From: Chitinophaga pinensis
GTDB taxonomy: Bacteria; Bacteroidota; Bacteroidia; SXHM01
Direction: 5' to 3'
Length of the DNA: 7,276 bases
NCBI GenBank assembly: GCA_945889235.1
Contig: CAMDBK010000151.1
Location: forward strand, 1 to 7,276
A program made the position numbers and the translations under genes. This document shows, in pieces, positions 1-6,549 of this stretch (within the stretch, counting starts at the first letter, position 1; each line of letters opens with the position of its first letter). The notes beneath the pieces are model-generated. The model was not told the origin of the DNA and searched no databases. It saw nothing but the letters and a program-made list of their open reading frames with translations.

Positions 1-1344
1 AGAACCGGTTTCAGTAAGCGCTGTTGCAAGAATGGTAAGTGAACCACCGTTTTCAATTTTACGTGCCGCGCCAAAAAAGCGTTTTGGTTTGTGCAGCGCA
101 TTGGCATCAACACCACCCGAAAGTATTTTACCAGATGCAGGCTGCACGGTGTTATAAGCACGTGCTAAACGGGTAATTGAATCTAAAAGAATAACTACAT
201 CGTGTCCGCACTCAACCATACGTTTTGCTTTCTCCAGAACGATGTTGGCAATTTTTACGTGGCGGTCGGCAGGCTCATCAAATGTAGAAGCAATAACTTC
301 TGCTTTTACGCTGCGCGCCATATCGGTAACCTCTTCAGGGCGTTCATCAATCAACAGAATAATCAAGTAAACTTCAGGGTGATTAGCTGCAATAGCGTTG
401 GCAATATCTTTCAGCAAAACTGTTTTACCGGTTTTAGGTTGCGCAACAATCAACGCACGCTGACCTTTGCCCAGTGGGGTAAACAAGTCAATGATGCGGG
501 TTGAAAGATTGTCCTGTTTATGTCCTGTTAATTTAAATTTCTCGTCAGGAAAAAGCGGAGTTAAAAAATCAAAAGGAACGCGGTCACGCACAAAAGACGG
601 GTCGCGGCCATTTATTTTATCTACTTTAATAAGCGGGAAATATTTTTCACCTTCACGTGGAGGGCGTACGCTTCCTTCAACGGTATCACCTGTTTTCAGG
701 CCAAACAGTTTAATCTGCGATGTAGAAACATATACATCATCAGGTGATGAAAGGTAGTTGTAATCCGAAGAGCGTAAAAAACCATATCCGTCAGGCATTG
801 TTTCCAAAACACCTTCGGTATTGATTAAGCCATCAAAATTGTAATAGTTCTCCTGCGGTTTACGATCCTGGTTAGGGTTTCTGTTGATATCCTGATTTCC
901 GTTACCTATTTGATTTCCGTTATTTTGTCCTTGCTGTGCAACAGGAGCAGATTGCTGCTGGGATTGCTGCTGTTGTTGGGGTACTTCTTGGGCTACCGGA
1001 GCAGGCACAGTTTCTTCAGCGGTATCGTCTCCATCTCCATCTTCCTCTTCTCCGTCTTCATCATCAGCGCCATCATTATCAGCATCTGCTGCTTCAATGG
1101 ATGCAGCAACAGGCTCGTCATCAACGCGTAAATCTTCATCAGGGTCAGGACCGGTTGCAAGCTCTTCAAAAGCCGGTTTACTTGTCTTTCCCGATGGAGC
1201 GGAAGTATCTTCGCCTTTTACTTCCATAATTTTAGAAATAAGGTCTTGTTTGCGTAATGCATCGTAATCAGCAATACCAAGGCTTTTAGCCAGTGCTTTA
1301 AGATCAGATACGAGCATATTGCTCAGTTCAGTTTGACTGCTCAT
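1..1344 (-). CDS. rho: Transcription termination factor Rho (3' end outside window)
   Basis: Rho is the cytoplasmic hexameric RNA-dependent ATPase/translocase that ends transcription of untranslated RNA. The first 448 residues are visible, starting at the ATG at 1344-1342; the frame runs open off the left edge. In order: a Rho_N helical domain (about 5-43); a low-complexity insertion (about 45-165) with an acidic run (about 86-111) and a Gln/Asn-rich part (about 119-165); a cold-shock-like RNA-binding domain (about 170-245, containing GYGFLRS and DDVYVS); and the ATPase core. The core shows Walker A AQPKTGKT (301-308), the catalytic-Glu segment LLIDERPEEVTDM (from 330) and Walker B DVVILLDS (382-389). 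The RNA-binding Q-loop region SGGVDANALHKPKRFFGAAR also matches. By alignment with E. coli Rho (419 aa), roughly 95-100 residues are missing. The identity is secure; the long insertion is typical of Bacteroidota Rho and accounts for the extra length. Confidence 0.98.
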   Translation of the reverse strand, partial: MSSQTELSNMLVSDLKALAKSLGIADYDALRKQDLISKIMEVKGEDTSAPSGKTSKPAFEELATGPDPDEDLRVDDEPVAASIEAADADNDGADDEDGEEEDGDGDDTAEETVPAPVAQEVPQQQQQSQQQSAPVAQQGQNNGNQIGNGNQDINRNPNQDRKPQENYYNFDGLINTEGVLETMPDGYGFLRSSDYNYLSSPDDVYVSTSQIKLFGLKTGDTVEGSVRPPREGEKYFPLIKVDKINGRDPSFVRDRVPFDFLTPLFPDEKFKLTGHKQDNLSTRIIDLFTPLGKGQRALIVAQPKTGKTVLLKDIANAIAANHPEVYLIILLIDERPEEVTDMARSVKAEVIASTFDEPADRHVKIANIVLEKAKRMVECGHDVVILLDSITRLARAYNTVQPASGKILSGGVDANALHKPKRFFGAARKIENGGSLTILATALTETGS

Positions 1345-1618
1345 GTAAAAAGAAAATTTATTAAATTTTTATATTAAAATAGTTTGTAAACTGTTTTCGT
1401 AGAGGTGGGGAAGGCAATGTCGTCCGCAAAAGCGACATTAATTTTTTTGTTGTGTTTTGATTATAATTTCAAAAGAAAATTGGTTGCGGGAATGCAATAA
1501 GAAGAAAGAGTATTGCGCTGCAATGATACAAATTATTTATCAAAACAAAACTTTATGAATAAAAAGCAAACAAAAACACCTGCTTTGCAGTATAATACGC
1601 GCATATTTATAAAAAATT
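1345..1618. promoter_or_regulatory. Divergent intergenic region between rho and the patatin gene
   Basis: This 274-bp gap separates two divergently oriented starts and must hold the promoters of both. It is strongly AT-rich. For rho, the best -7-like match on the minus strand is TAATTTG (1529-1535), one base short of TAnnTTTG; if it is used, the rho leader would be about 185 nt. For the patatin gene, a TTTG at 1584-1587 could act as a -33 box, with TATTTATA (1604-1611) as a poor -7 element almost touching the start codon. Neither assignment is strong. A weak inverted repeat, GCAATA (1494-1499) with TATTGC (1511-1516), lies in the middle. No convincing coding sequence was seen. Confidence 0.4.
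1416..1439. promoter_or_regulatory. Hairpin in the putative rho leader
   Basis: AATGTCG (1416-1422) pairs perfectly with CGACATT (1433-1439) around a 10-nt loop. On the minus strand it would lie in the rho 5' leader, just upstream of a C-rich, G-poor stretch (1398-1417). On the plus strand it is followed by a run of seven T (1442-1448), so it could also stop transcripts running antisense to rho. The pairing is seen directly; either function is an inference. Confidence 0.35.
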
Positions 1619-3913
1619 ATGACCATCCCGTTCTCTAAAAACAAAACGTTCAGACGGGTTTACTATTTTTTTCCATTACAGTTATTGCTGTTGCACCTGC
1701 GTAACAACCAACTGCTAATACTTTTCTGGTTTTTGCTTATGGGCTTTGTTTGCCGCATGTTTGGAGTGAAATACGGTGTTCCGTATTTATTTCTTGACCC
1801 TGAATACCTGGGTAAAGTAAATTACTGGTCGTATTTTATTTTGGGGTTTTCGTGCGGTGGATTTATTATGGCTTTTCACCTGGCAAGTTATATAGCTAAT
1901 TCTTTTCGTTTCCATTTTCTTGCAACGCTTTCACGCCCTTTTTATAAATATTGTGTGAATAATTCATTTTTTCCGATGCTGTTTATTGTGGTTTACCTGT
2001 GGCAGATTATTTCTTTTCAGTACGAAAATGAAATGCTGGAAGAGAAACAGATTTTTCTGAATTCACTGGGCTTTGTGGTTGGTGTTGCTATTTTCATTCT
2101 ATCATCACTCAGCTACTTTTTTACTGCAAATAAAGATATATCGCATCTTTTCGGAATTTCGGTCACCGATAAAGAAGAAAATAAACCTAAAGGAAGGTTG
2201 GCAAGACCTATTCGCATTATGCTTAAAAAGAATAACGAATGGCGTAATAAAATTGAACCCGATGAGTGGGAGGTGGAAACGTATCTTGTAAATCCTGTTA
2301 AACTTGCTTTGGCAAGAAATACAGATCACTATGACCGCAACATGCTGCGCGGTGTTTTCAGGCAAAACCATCTTACAGGTGTATTGTTTGTTGTAATAGC
2401 TTTGGTTACATTCTTTTTCATAGGGGCTTTCAGGGAGTATCCTGTTTTTCAAATACCGGCAGGGGCAAGCATATTTCTTATTCTTACCATGCTGGTAATG
2501 ATAGCCAGTGCTATACAGGCTTGGTTAAGAAAATGGGCGGTAACATTTTTACTCTTTCTGGTATTGCTTATAAACTACCTCTCGGGGAAAGATTTTTTTA
2601 ACCATGAAAACAGAGCTTACGGCTTGAATTATAAAATTGAAAAAGCTGATTTCTCATTTAAACGATTAGAGGATTTTAAAAACAACAAAGAGAATTTTGA
2701 AAATGATTTTTCACATACCATTTCCATTCTTGATAAATGGCGTAAGAAAAACACGAAAGTATCGGCTCAGAATAAACTGATTAAAAAACCAAAGTTGATT
2801 ATTCTCAGTTGCAGCGGAGGTGGATTGCGCTCATCAGCATGGACATTTTATTCCATGCAACACGTTGATAGTATTTTGCAGGGCGAACTTCTTAAACATA
2901 TGCAACTGATAGTTGGTTCTTCAGGAGGAATGTTGGGTTCGGCTTATATGCGTGAATTGTTTTTGCGCCAGCAAACCGATAGCGCTATTAATATTTACAG
3001 TCCGGAGTATTATGAAAACATTACCCGCGATGTACTGAACCCTGTTGCCTTCAGTTACATGGTTAATGATTTATTTATCCGTTTCCAGAAATTTGAAGAC
3101 GGCACTAATACGTACGTAAAAGACCGTGGCTACGCATTTGAAAAACAAATAAACGAAAACAGCGGACAGCTGATGAATAAAAGGTTGGGTAACTATACAG
3201 CATTTGAAAATGAAGCCATTATTCCCATGATGTTTATAACGCCCACTATTATTAATGACGGAAGAATGATTTATATTTCATCGCAACCGGTCTCCTATAT
3301 GTGCGCAAAAAATACGGACCATAAAATTACAAATGCTACCCTTCCCGATGGAATTGAGTTTAGTAGGTTTTTTGAAAAACAGGCTGCAGACAGTCTTTGG
3401 TTCAGCAGCGCTTTACGTATGAACTGCACCTTTCCATACATTTCTCCGGTAGTAACGTTGCCGAGTGAACCTGCTATTGAAATTATGGATGCAGGTTTTC
3501 GTGATAATTACGGAATGAGCATAGCAATAAAATATCTTTATACTTTTCGTAACTGGATAAGCACAAACACAAGTGGTGTTATTATTATTCAAACACGTGA
3601 CAGTTACAAAAAGACAACAATGGAGAATACCACAGCAAGCTCGTTACTGAAAATTATTTCAAACCCTGTTGGAAACATTTATTCCAACATGTTTAACATG
3701 CAGGATTTTAATCACGACCAGCTTGTACAATATGCAGGTTCGTGGTTTGACGGTCCAATTGATGTGATTGACCTGCAACTGAAAAGCCATGATGTAAGTA
3801 ACATCTCCATGAGCTGGCACCTTACCTCCAAAGAAAAAGTTCGCATCCGCGAATCGGTTAAACTTCCCGAAAATCAGGAAGCCATCAGAAGGCTGAAGAA
3901 GCTCCTGGAATAA
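1619..3913 (+). CDS. Seven-helix membrane protein with C-terminal patatin-like phospholipase domain
   Basis: Probable membrane-anchored lipid acyl hydrolase of the patatin family (Ser-Asp dyad); the substrate is unknown. Hydrophobic segments lie at about 31-50, 69-92, 117-133, 147-168, 252-270, 279-300 and 305-322, with a charged soluble loop at about 169-250. The catalytic domain starts near residue 390. It has a glycine-rich oxyanion motif SGGGLRSS (399-406), a nucleophile elbow GSSGG (433-437, Ser435) and a catalytic Asp in DAGFRDNYG (Asp624), where the usual DG is DA. The start is the first in-frame ATG after an in-frame TAA at 1610-1612, with an A-rich leader and no Shine-Dalgarno. Charge distribution puts the N-terminus in the cytoplasm, which after seven helices would place the lipase domain in the periplasm (inference). 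The next gene follows after 90 bp on the same strand. The fold assignment is confident; activity and role are not established. Confidence 0.88.
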   Translation: MTIPFSKNKTFRRVYYFFPLQLLLLHLRNNQLLILFWFLLMGFVCRMFGVKYGVPYLFLDPEYLGKVNYWSYFILGFSCGGFIMAFHLASYIANSFRFHFLATLSRPFYKYCVNNSFFPMLFIVVYLWQIISFQYENEMLEEKQIFLNSLGFVVGVAIFILSSLSYFFTANKDISHLFGISVTDKEENKPKGRLARPIRIMLKKNNEWRNKIEPDEWEVETYLVNPVKLALARNTDHYDRNMLRGVFRQNHLTGVLFVVIALVTFFFIGAFREYPVFQIPAGASIFLILTMLVMIASAIQAWLRKWAVTFLLFLVLLINYLSGKDFFNHENRAYGLNYKIEKADFSFKRLEDFKNNKENFENDFSHTISILDKWRKKNTKVSAQNKLIKKPKLIILSCSGGGLRSSAWTFYSMQHVDSILQGELLKHMQLIVGSSGGMLGSAYMRELFLRQQTDSAINIYSPEYYENITRDVLNPVAFSYMVNDLFIRFQKFEDGTNTYVKDRGYAFEKQINENSGQLMNKRLGNYTAFENEAIIPMMFITPTIINDGRMIYISSQPVSYMCAKNTDHKITNATLPDGIEFSRFFEKQAADSLWFSSALRMNCTFPYISPVVTLPSEPAIEIMDAGFRDNYGMSIAIKYLYTFRNWISTNTSGVIIIQTRDSYKKTTMENTTASSLLKIISNPVGNIYSNMFNMQDFNHDQLVQYAGSWFDGPIDVIDLQLKSHDVSNISMSWHLTSKEKVRIRESVKLPENQEAIRRLKKLLE

Positions 3914-3935
3914 ATTTTCTTTAGCGGAATTGTAA

Positions 3936-3943
3936 TAAATTTG
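3936..3943 (+). promoter_or_regulatory. Candidate -7 promoter element upstream of the propeller gene
   Basis: TAAATTTG matches the Bacteroidota primary-sigma -7 consensus TAnnTTTG exactly and lies 60 bp before the start codon at 4004. A clean -33 TTG is not present at the usual distance; only a T-rich TTTTC (3915-3919) lies there. Transcription would begin near 3950, leaving a leader of about 50 nt. This suggests the propeller gene can be transcribed independently of the patatin gene. Confidence 0.45.
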
Positions 3944-3956
3944 TGTGTCCTGCGTT

Positions 3957-3978
3957 ATTGAAGTAGATCCTCTTCAAT
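3957..3978 (+). other. Small hairpin in the leader of the propeller gene
   Basis: ATTGAAG (3957-3963) pairs with CTTCAAT (3972-3978) around an 8-nt loop, between the candidate promoter and the start codon. There is no T-run after it, so it is not a standard intrinsic terminator for the upstream patatin gene. It could be a leader structure or chance. Confidence 0.25.
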
Positions 3979-4003
3979 TATTAATCTGTTAATTCTTGAA
4001 ATT

Positions 4004-5974
4004 ATGAAACGCATCTTTCTTGTCATCATTGCTGCACTTCCATTGTATGTAAGCGCACAAACCCCTTCAACTATTCAGCAGAATATTCCCCAAAGTCAAG
4101 CCGGAACCGCAACAGAAGCACTTGTAAAAATTGTTGTTTCTGACAAAAATGAAAAACCGGTGAATAATCTTGCGGTAAGTATGCTCTGCCGCAAAACCAA
4201 CAAGCTTTATTCAACTAAAACAGATAATACAGGTGAAGCACGTTTTCTTGTTTTGATAAATAATACCTACGAAATAAACGTGGATGTGGAACAAAACTTT
4301 CGCCAGATAACTGTTCCTGATAAGGCTTACCTTGGGATGACCAAGAAGTTTATTTATCAGCCAACCAACTTAAATGAAACAGTAAGTGGTGATACCATCA
4401 GGCAGCAATTAGATGATGATGCTGAAGCAACTAATTCAAGAGTTCTTATAAAAATGCAGGTTATGGATTTAGACAGAAATCCTTTGGCGAATGAGCCTGT
4501 TTTTATTGATGAGATGGACGGAAGCAAAGTGTATTCAGGTGTTTCAGGAAGTGATGGTATGGTAAAACTGCTTGTTCCTAAAGGAGTAAAATACCTGCTT
4601 AGTTTTAAGTACGAGCGCAATGTAGATATGCTGGATCTCGTGCAAAAAGAAGGTTTTCGCACGATTGAAATTGAATACGGTTATATGGGTTCCGAAAAAA
4701 TTGAAGAGTTTTATAAAACTGCCAAACGTGATAAAAATGGTTTTATCACCGAGTTTATGACTACAAAAGCTAACCCTGTTACTTTTACAGGAAGTATTGA
4801 AAAAACAACTCAAGGCTTTAACATCAATTATGATTCACCTTCTTCCACTTCCACACCCGCTGCTTATAAGGGAATGTTGCTTGCACACGGAGGTTATTAT
4901 TCCCGTAATTTTTACAGCTTTGATGAAGCCACAGGTAAGTATAACTGGGGAATGGAATTTGCGGAAAGCGGTCCTTCCAGTGCTGTGGTGGAAGACAGCG
5001 TAGTGCTTATTAATACACAATCATGCACCTTGTATGCGTTGGAAGCTTATACCGGAAAAATGCTGTGGTCGAAATGGCTTGGTCCTAATTTATATTCCAT
5101 GCCTTCTATAAGTAATGGAAAAGTCTATGCTGTTTATCCGAATGAGTTGGGGTCAAGCGTTTCACGGTTAACGATGACAGGTAAAGGTGATTCAAAAGAA
5201 ATGAAGAATGTATTGGCTTGTTTTGATTTAAAAACAGGAAAAATACTTTGGCAGAATTGGGTGAATGCAGAAGCCCTTTCTTCGCCCGTTGTAGCGGGTA
5301 ACAATGTTTACCTCACTTGTCTTTCGGGTAAATTATATGAGTTCAATAATAGCACAGGTGTATTGATGGGAAGCATTAATGAAACAGCCACCACACCACC
5401 AACTATTGTAAACGATAAGGTTTTTGTAAGCGTGAGAATGGCGGCACATGAAACAGTAGCTGTTTACGCTGTAAACGGGTTAAAGCCTGTGAAGGAAATC
5501 ACCGCGCTCAGTTCTTCTTTGTTTATTAATGACTTTTACACGCTTTCAGCAAATGAGCAAATGAATTTCTGCGGAACACGAATATTGAATTACAAGAGCA
5601 GAAATTATAATGTAATGGGCAGCAAAATCATTTGTTCAAATCCTGATGACGGTTTAATTGTGTGGTCAGCTGAAATTCAAAATAAAGAAATTGAAAAGGG
5701 AAAATCCGCAGCTACTATGCCTGTTGTTGCCGGTGGAAAAATTATCATTACCACTTTGTCGGGTCAGGTATTGGCTTTTGAACCTTCAACCGGAAAACAG
5801 TTGAATTCATGGGAAACAGGAAGTAAAGTTGAAACGCAGGCAACCATCAGCAATGGATGGATTTACTCAGGTACTGAAGACGGGAAAACAGTTTCCATCA
5901 ATACAGGTGACAGCAAGTTCAGCGGCTGGAATATGTTTGGTTATGACGGAGGGCATAATACCGTAGTGAGGTAG
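4004..5974 (+). CDS. Exported protein: two Ig-like/regulatory domains plus PQQ-type beta-propeller
   Basis: A 656-residue protein of unknown role, predicted to be periplasmic or secreted. It starts with a Sec signal peptide (1-18) with an A|Q cleavage site at VSA|QT. There is no lipobox Cys and no obvious C-terminal type IX sorting domain. Two beta-sandwich-like modules follow (about 39-121 and 145-236). They share a pattern of a conserved 'D..~.P..n' strand turn, a 'Y.......G...~lv' segment and a closing strand, so they look like a tandem duplication resembling carboxypeptidase-regulatory/Ig-like repeats. From about 287 to the end lie some eight blades of PQQ-like propeller, with signatures such as LEAYTGKMLW, FDLKTGKILW, PDDGLIVW and FEPSTGKQL, ending in GWNMFGYDGGHN. 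BamB has the same propeller but is a shorter lipoprotein, so I do not call it BamB. Such propellers usually act as binding scaffolds; no enzyme motif was seen. Confidence 0.85.
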   Translation: MKRIFLVIIAALPLYVSAQTPSTIQQNIPQSQAGTATEALVKIVVSDKNEKPVNNLAVSMLCRKTNKLYSTKTDNTGEARFLVLINNTYEINVDVEQNFRQITVPDKAYLGMTKKFIYQPTNLNETVSGDTIRQQLDDDAEATNSRVLIKMQVMDLDRNPLANEPVFIDEMDGSKVYSGVSGSDGMVKLLVPKGVKYLLSFKYERNVDMLDLVQKEGFRTIEIEYGYMGSEKIEEFYKTAKRDKNGFITEFMTTKANPVTFTGSIEKTTQGFNINYDSPSSTSTPAAYKGMLLAHGGYYSRNFYSFDEATGKYNWGMEFAESGPSSAVVEDSVVLINTQSCTLYALEAYTGKMLWSKWLGPNLYSMPSISNGKVYAVYPNELGSSVSRLTMTGKGDSKEMKNVLACFDLKTGKILWQNWVNAEALSSPVVAGNNVYLTCLSGKLYEFNNSTGVLMGSINETATTPPTIVNDKVFVSVRMAAHETVAVYAVNGLKPVKEITALSSSLFINDFYTLSANEQMNFCGTRILNYKSRNYNVMGSKIICSNPDDGLIVWSAEIQNKEIEKGKSAATMPVVAGGKIIITTLSGQVLAFEPSTGKQLNSWETGSKVETQATISNGWIYSGTEDGKTVSINTGDSKFSGWNMFGYDGGHNTVVR

Positions 5975-5978
5975 TTCA

Positions 5979-6039
5979 CGTCACCCTGAACTTGTTTCAG
6001 GGTCTTATATTAAGATGCTGAAACAAGTTCAGCATGACG
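5979..6039. repeat. 61-bp compound inverted repeat (REP/MITE-like)
   Basis: Two 29-nt arms (5979-6007 and 6011-6039) are inverted copies around a 3-nt centre, matching at 25 of 29 positions. Each arm also forms its own 8-bp hairpin: ACCCTGAA (5983-5990) with TTCAGGGT (5996-6003), and ATGCTGAA (6015-6022) with TTCAGCAT (6028-6035). Their 5-nt loops are CTTGT and its complement ACAAG. The four arm differences are exactly two paired changes (CC/GG versus TG/CA) that keep each small hairpin intact. The element starts 5 nt after the stop codon of the propeller gene, in a convergent intergenic region. There is no T-run on either side, so it is not a canonical terminator. It resembles dispersed palindromic repeats known from other bacterial intergenic regions. 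Confidence 0.8.
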
Positions 6040-6045
6040 AAGCAC

Positions 6046-6078
6046 AAAAAAGAAAGGGAACCTTTTGGGTTCCCTTTC
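6046..6078 (-). terminator. Rho-independent terminator of the Ala-rich lipoprotein gene
   Basis: An 11-bp perfect stem, GAAAGGGAACC (6052-6062) with GGTTCCCTTTC (6068-6078), has a 5-nt loop. Read on the minus strand it is followed directly by a run of six T (6051-6046). It begins 19 nt after the stop codon of the minus-strand gene at 6098-6373. The plus strand has no T-run after the stem, so it should act mainly on the minus-strand transcript. Confidence 0.88.
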
Positions 6079-6097
6079 AAATAAACACTTTAAGTGA

Positions 6098-6373
6098 TTA
6101 TTTTTTCTTTCCACCTTTTGTTTTAGCAGCAGCTTCAGCAGCAGCTATAGAATCAGCAGCAGCTTGTGCTTTTGCAGCAACTTCAGCAGCAGCAGCAATT
6201 GAATCAGCAGCAGCTTGTGCTTTTGCAGCTTCAACAGCCTGAACAGCAGCAATTGAATCAGCAACTTTTGTAGAGTCAGCTACTTCTTTAGCTCTTTTTT
6301 CAGCAGCAGATGGTCCGCAAGCAGCAAATACTGCAAACGCTAATACAGCAGGAATGTAAAATAGTTTTTTCAT
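6098..6373 (-). CDS. Small Ala-rich repeat lipoprotein
   Basis: A 91-residue protein of unknown function. It opens with a lipoprotein signal peptide: Lys2-Lys3, a hydrophobic core and a lipobox-like FAAC with Cys19 as the probable lipidated residue, so it should be anchored to a membrane facing the periplasm or outside. The mature part is nearly all Ala, Glu, Lys, Gln, Asp and Ser, with a recurring ADS(I/T) motif at about 32, 38, 56 and 73 and a 17-18 residue spacing between the last three. This predicts a long helix, possibly a coiled coil. It ends with a basic KTKGGKKK tail. Ala-rich 'ADS' lipoproteins of this kind are common in Bacteroidota. A structural or spacer role like that of Lpp is conceivable but unsupported. 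The gene has its own candidate promoter (6402-6409) and a strong terminator (6046-6078), suggesting a short single-gene transcript. Confidence 0.85.
   Translation of the reverse strand: MKKLFYIPAVLAFAVFAACGPSAAEKRAKEVADSTKVADSIAAVQAVEAAKAQAAADSIAAAAEVAAKAQAAADSIAAAEAAAKTKGGKKK
6150..6229. repeat. 51-bp-period direct repeat inside the Ala-rich lipoprotein gene
   Basis: A 29-nt segment at 6150-6178 recurs identically at 6201-6229, 51 nt (17 codons) apart. It encodes the AAKAQAAADS part of the protein repeat. A partial third copy (GCAATTGAATCAGCA) lies near 6248-6262. Identity at the DNA level, including synonymous positions, indicates recent duplication or ongoing copy-number change. Confidence 0.8.
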
Positions 6374-6549
6374 TTTGTTTATTGGGTTTTTAAAATCGCG
6401 ACAAATTTATAGACTTATACAAATAGTAATTACAAAGTTGTTAAAATTTTAAAATATTGATTTTCAGCAAACTGAAACCTGAGTGCATTTCATAATCGCA
6501 CTAAAACAATCAACCGGGCTTCCGATTTAGAAATCAGAAAAACAATTAA
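6374..6549. other. AT-rich intergenic region between two minus-strand genes
   Basis: These 176 bp separate the six-cysteine protein gene from the lipoprotein gene. They hold the candidate lipoprotein promoter (6402-6409) and a 6-bp hairpin TTTCAG/CTGAAA (6462-6477, loop CAAA). They also hold an imperfect palindrome around 6530-6540 (GATTT/AAATC). None of these is followed by a proper T-run on the minus strand, so I see no clear terminator for the upstream gene. No coding sequence was seen. Confidence 0.5.
6402..6409 (-). promoter_or_regulatory. Candidate -7 promoter element of the lipoprotein gene
   Basis: Read on the minus strand the sequence is TAAATTTG, an exact TAnnTTTG match and identical to the element upstream of the propeller gene. 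It lies 28 bp before the lipoprotein start codon. A TTG lies 23 bp further upstream, slightly more than the usual -33 to -7 spacing. The predicted leader is about 20 nt. Confidence 0.5.

Noticed and set aside
202..1229. Plus-strand open frames at 202-504, 467-757, 910-1131 and 936-1229
   Set aside because: They lie antisense to rho, whose translation is unmistakable over the whole stretch, and their products have no recognisable domain.
2105..2452. Minus-strand open frame inside the patatin gene
   Set aside because: Antisense to the well-supported membrane domain; no family resemblance and no promoter context.
1619..3913. Patatin-like enzyme as a CBASS (CapV-type) or other anti-phage effector
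   Set aside because: CapV-type effectors are soluble and sit beside a CD-NTase cyclase gene. Here no cyclase, NTPase or other defence gene is adjacent, and the neighbours are rho and an exported propeller protein.
4357..5020. Open frames on both strands within the propeller gene
   Set aside because: Shadows of a confidently identified 656-codon gene; no independent support.
4004..5974. Assignment of the propeller protein as BamB
   Set aside because: BamB is a lipoprotein of about 390 residues. This protein has no lipobox, carries two extra N-terminal modules and has no Bam genes nearby.
5979..6039. Inverted repeat as the intrinsic terminator of the propeller gene
   Set aside because: No T-run follows either hairpin on the plus strand; the compensated arms fit a dispersed palindromic repeat better, although it may still slow polymerase or protect the 3' end.
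6015..6242. Plus-strand open frame rich in Ala/Ser across the repeat, terminator and lipoprotein gene
   Set aside because: It starts inside the inverted repeat, crosses the terminator stem, and its Ala-rich part is just the complement of the GCA/GCT-rich lipoprotein gene.
6462..6477. Hairpin TTTCAG/CTGAAA as a terminator for the six-cysteine gene
   Set aside because: The stem is only six mostly AT pairs and is not followed by a continuous T-run on the minus strand.
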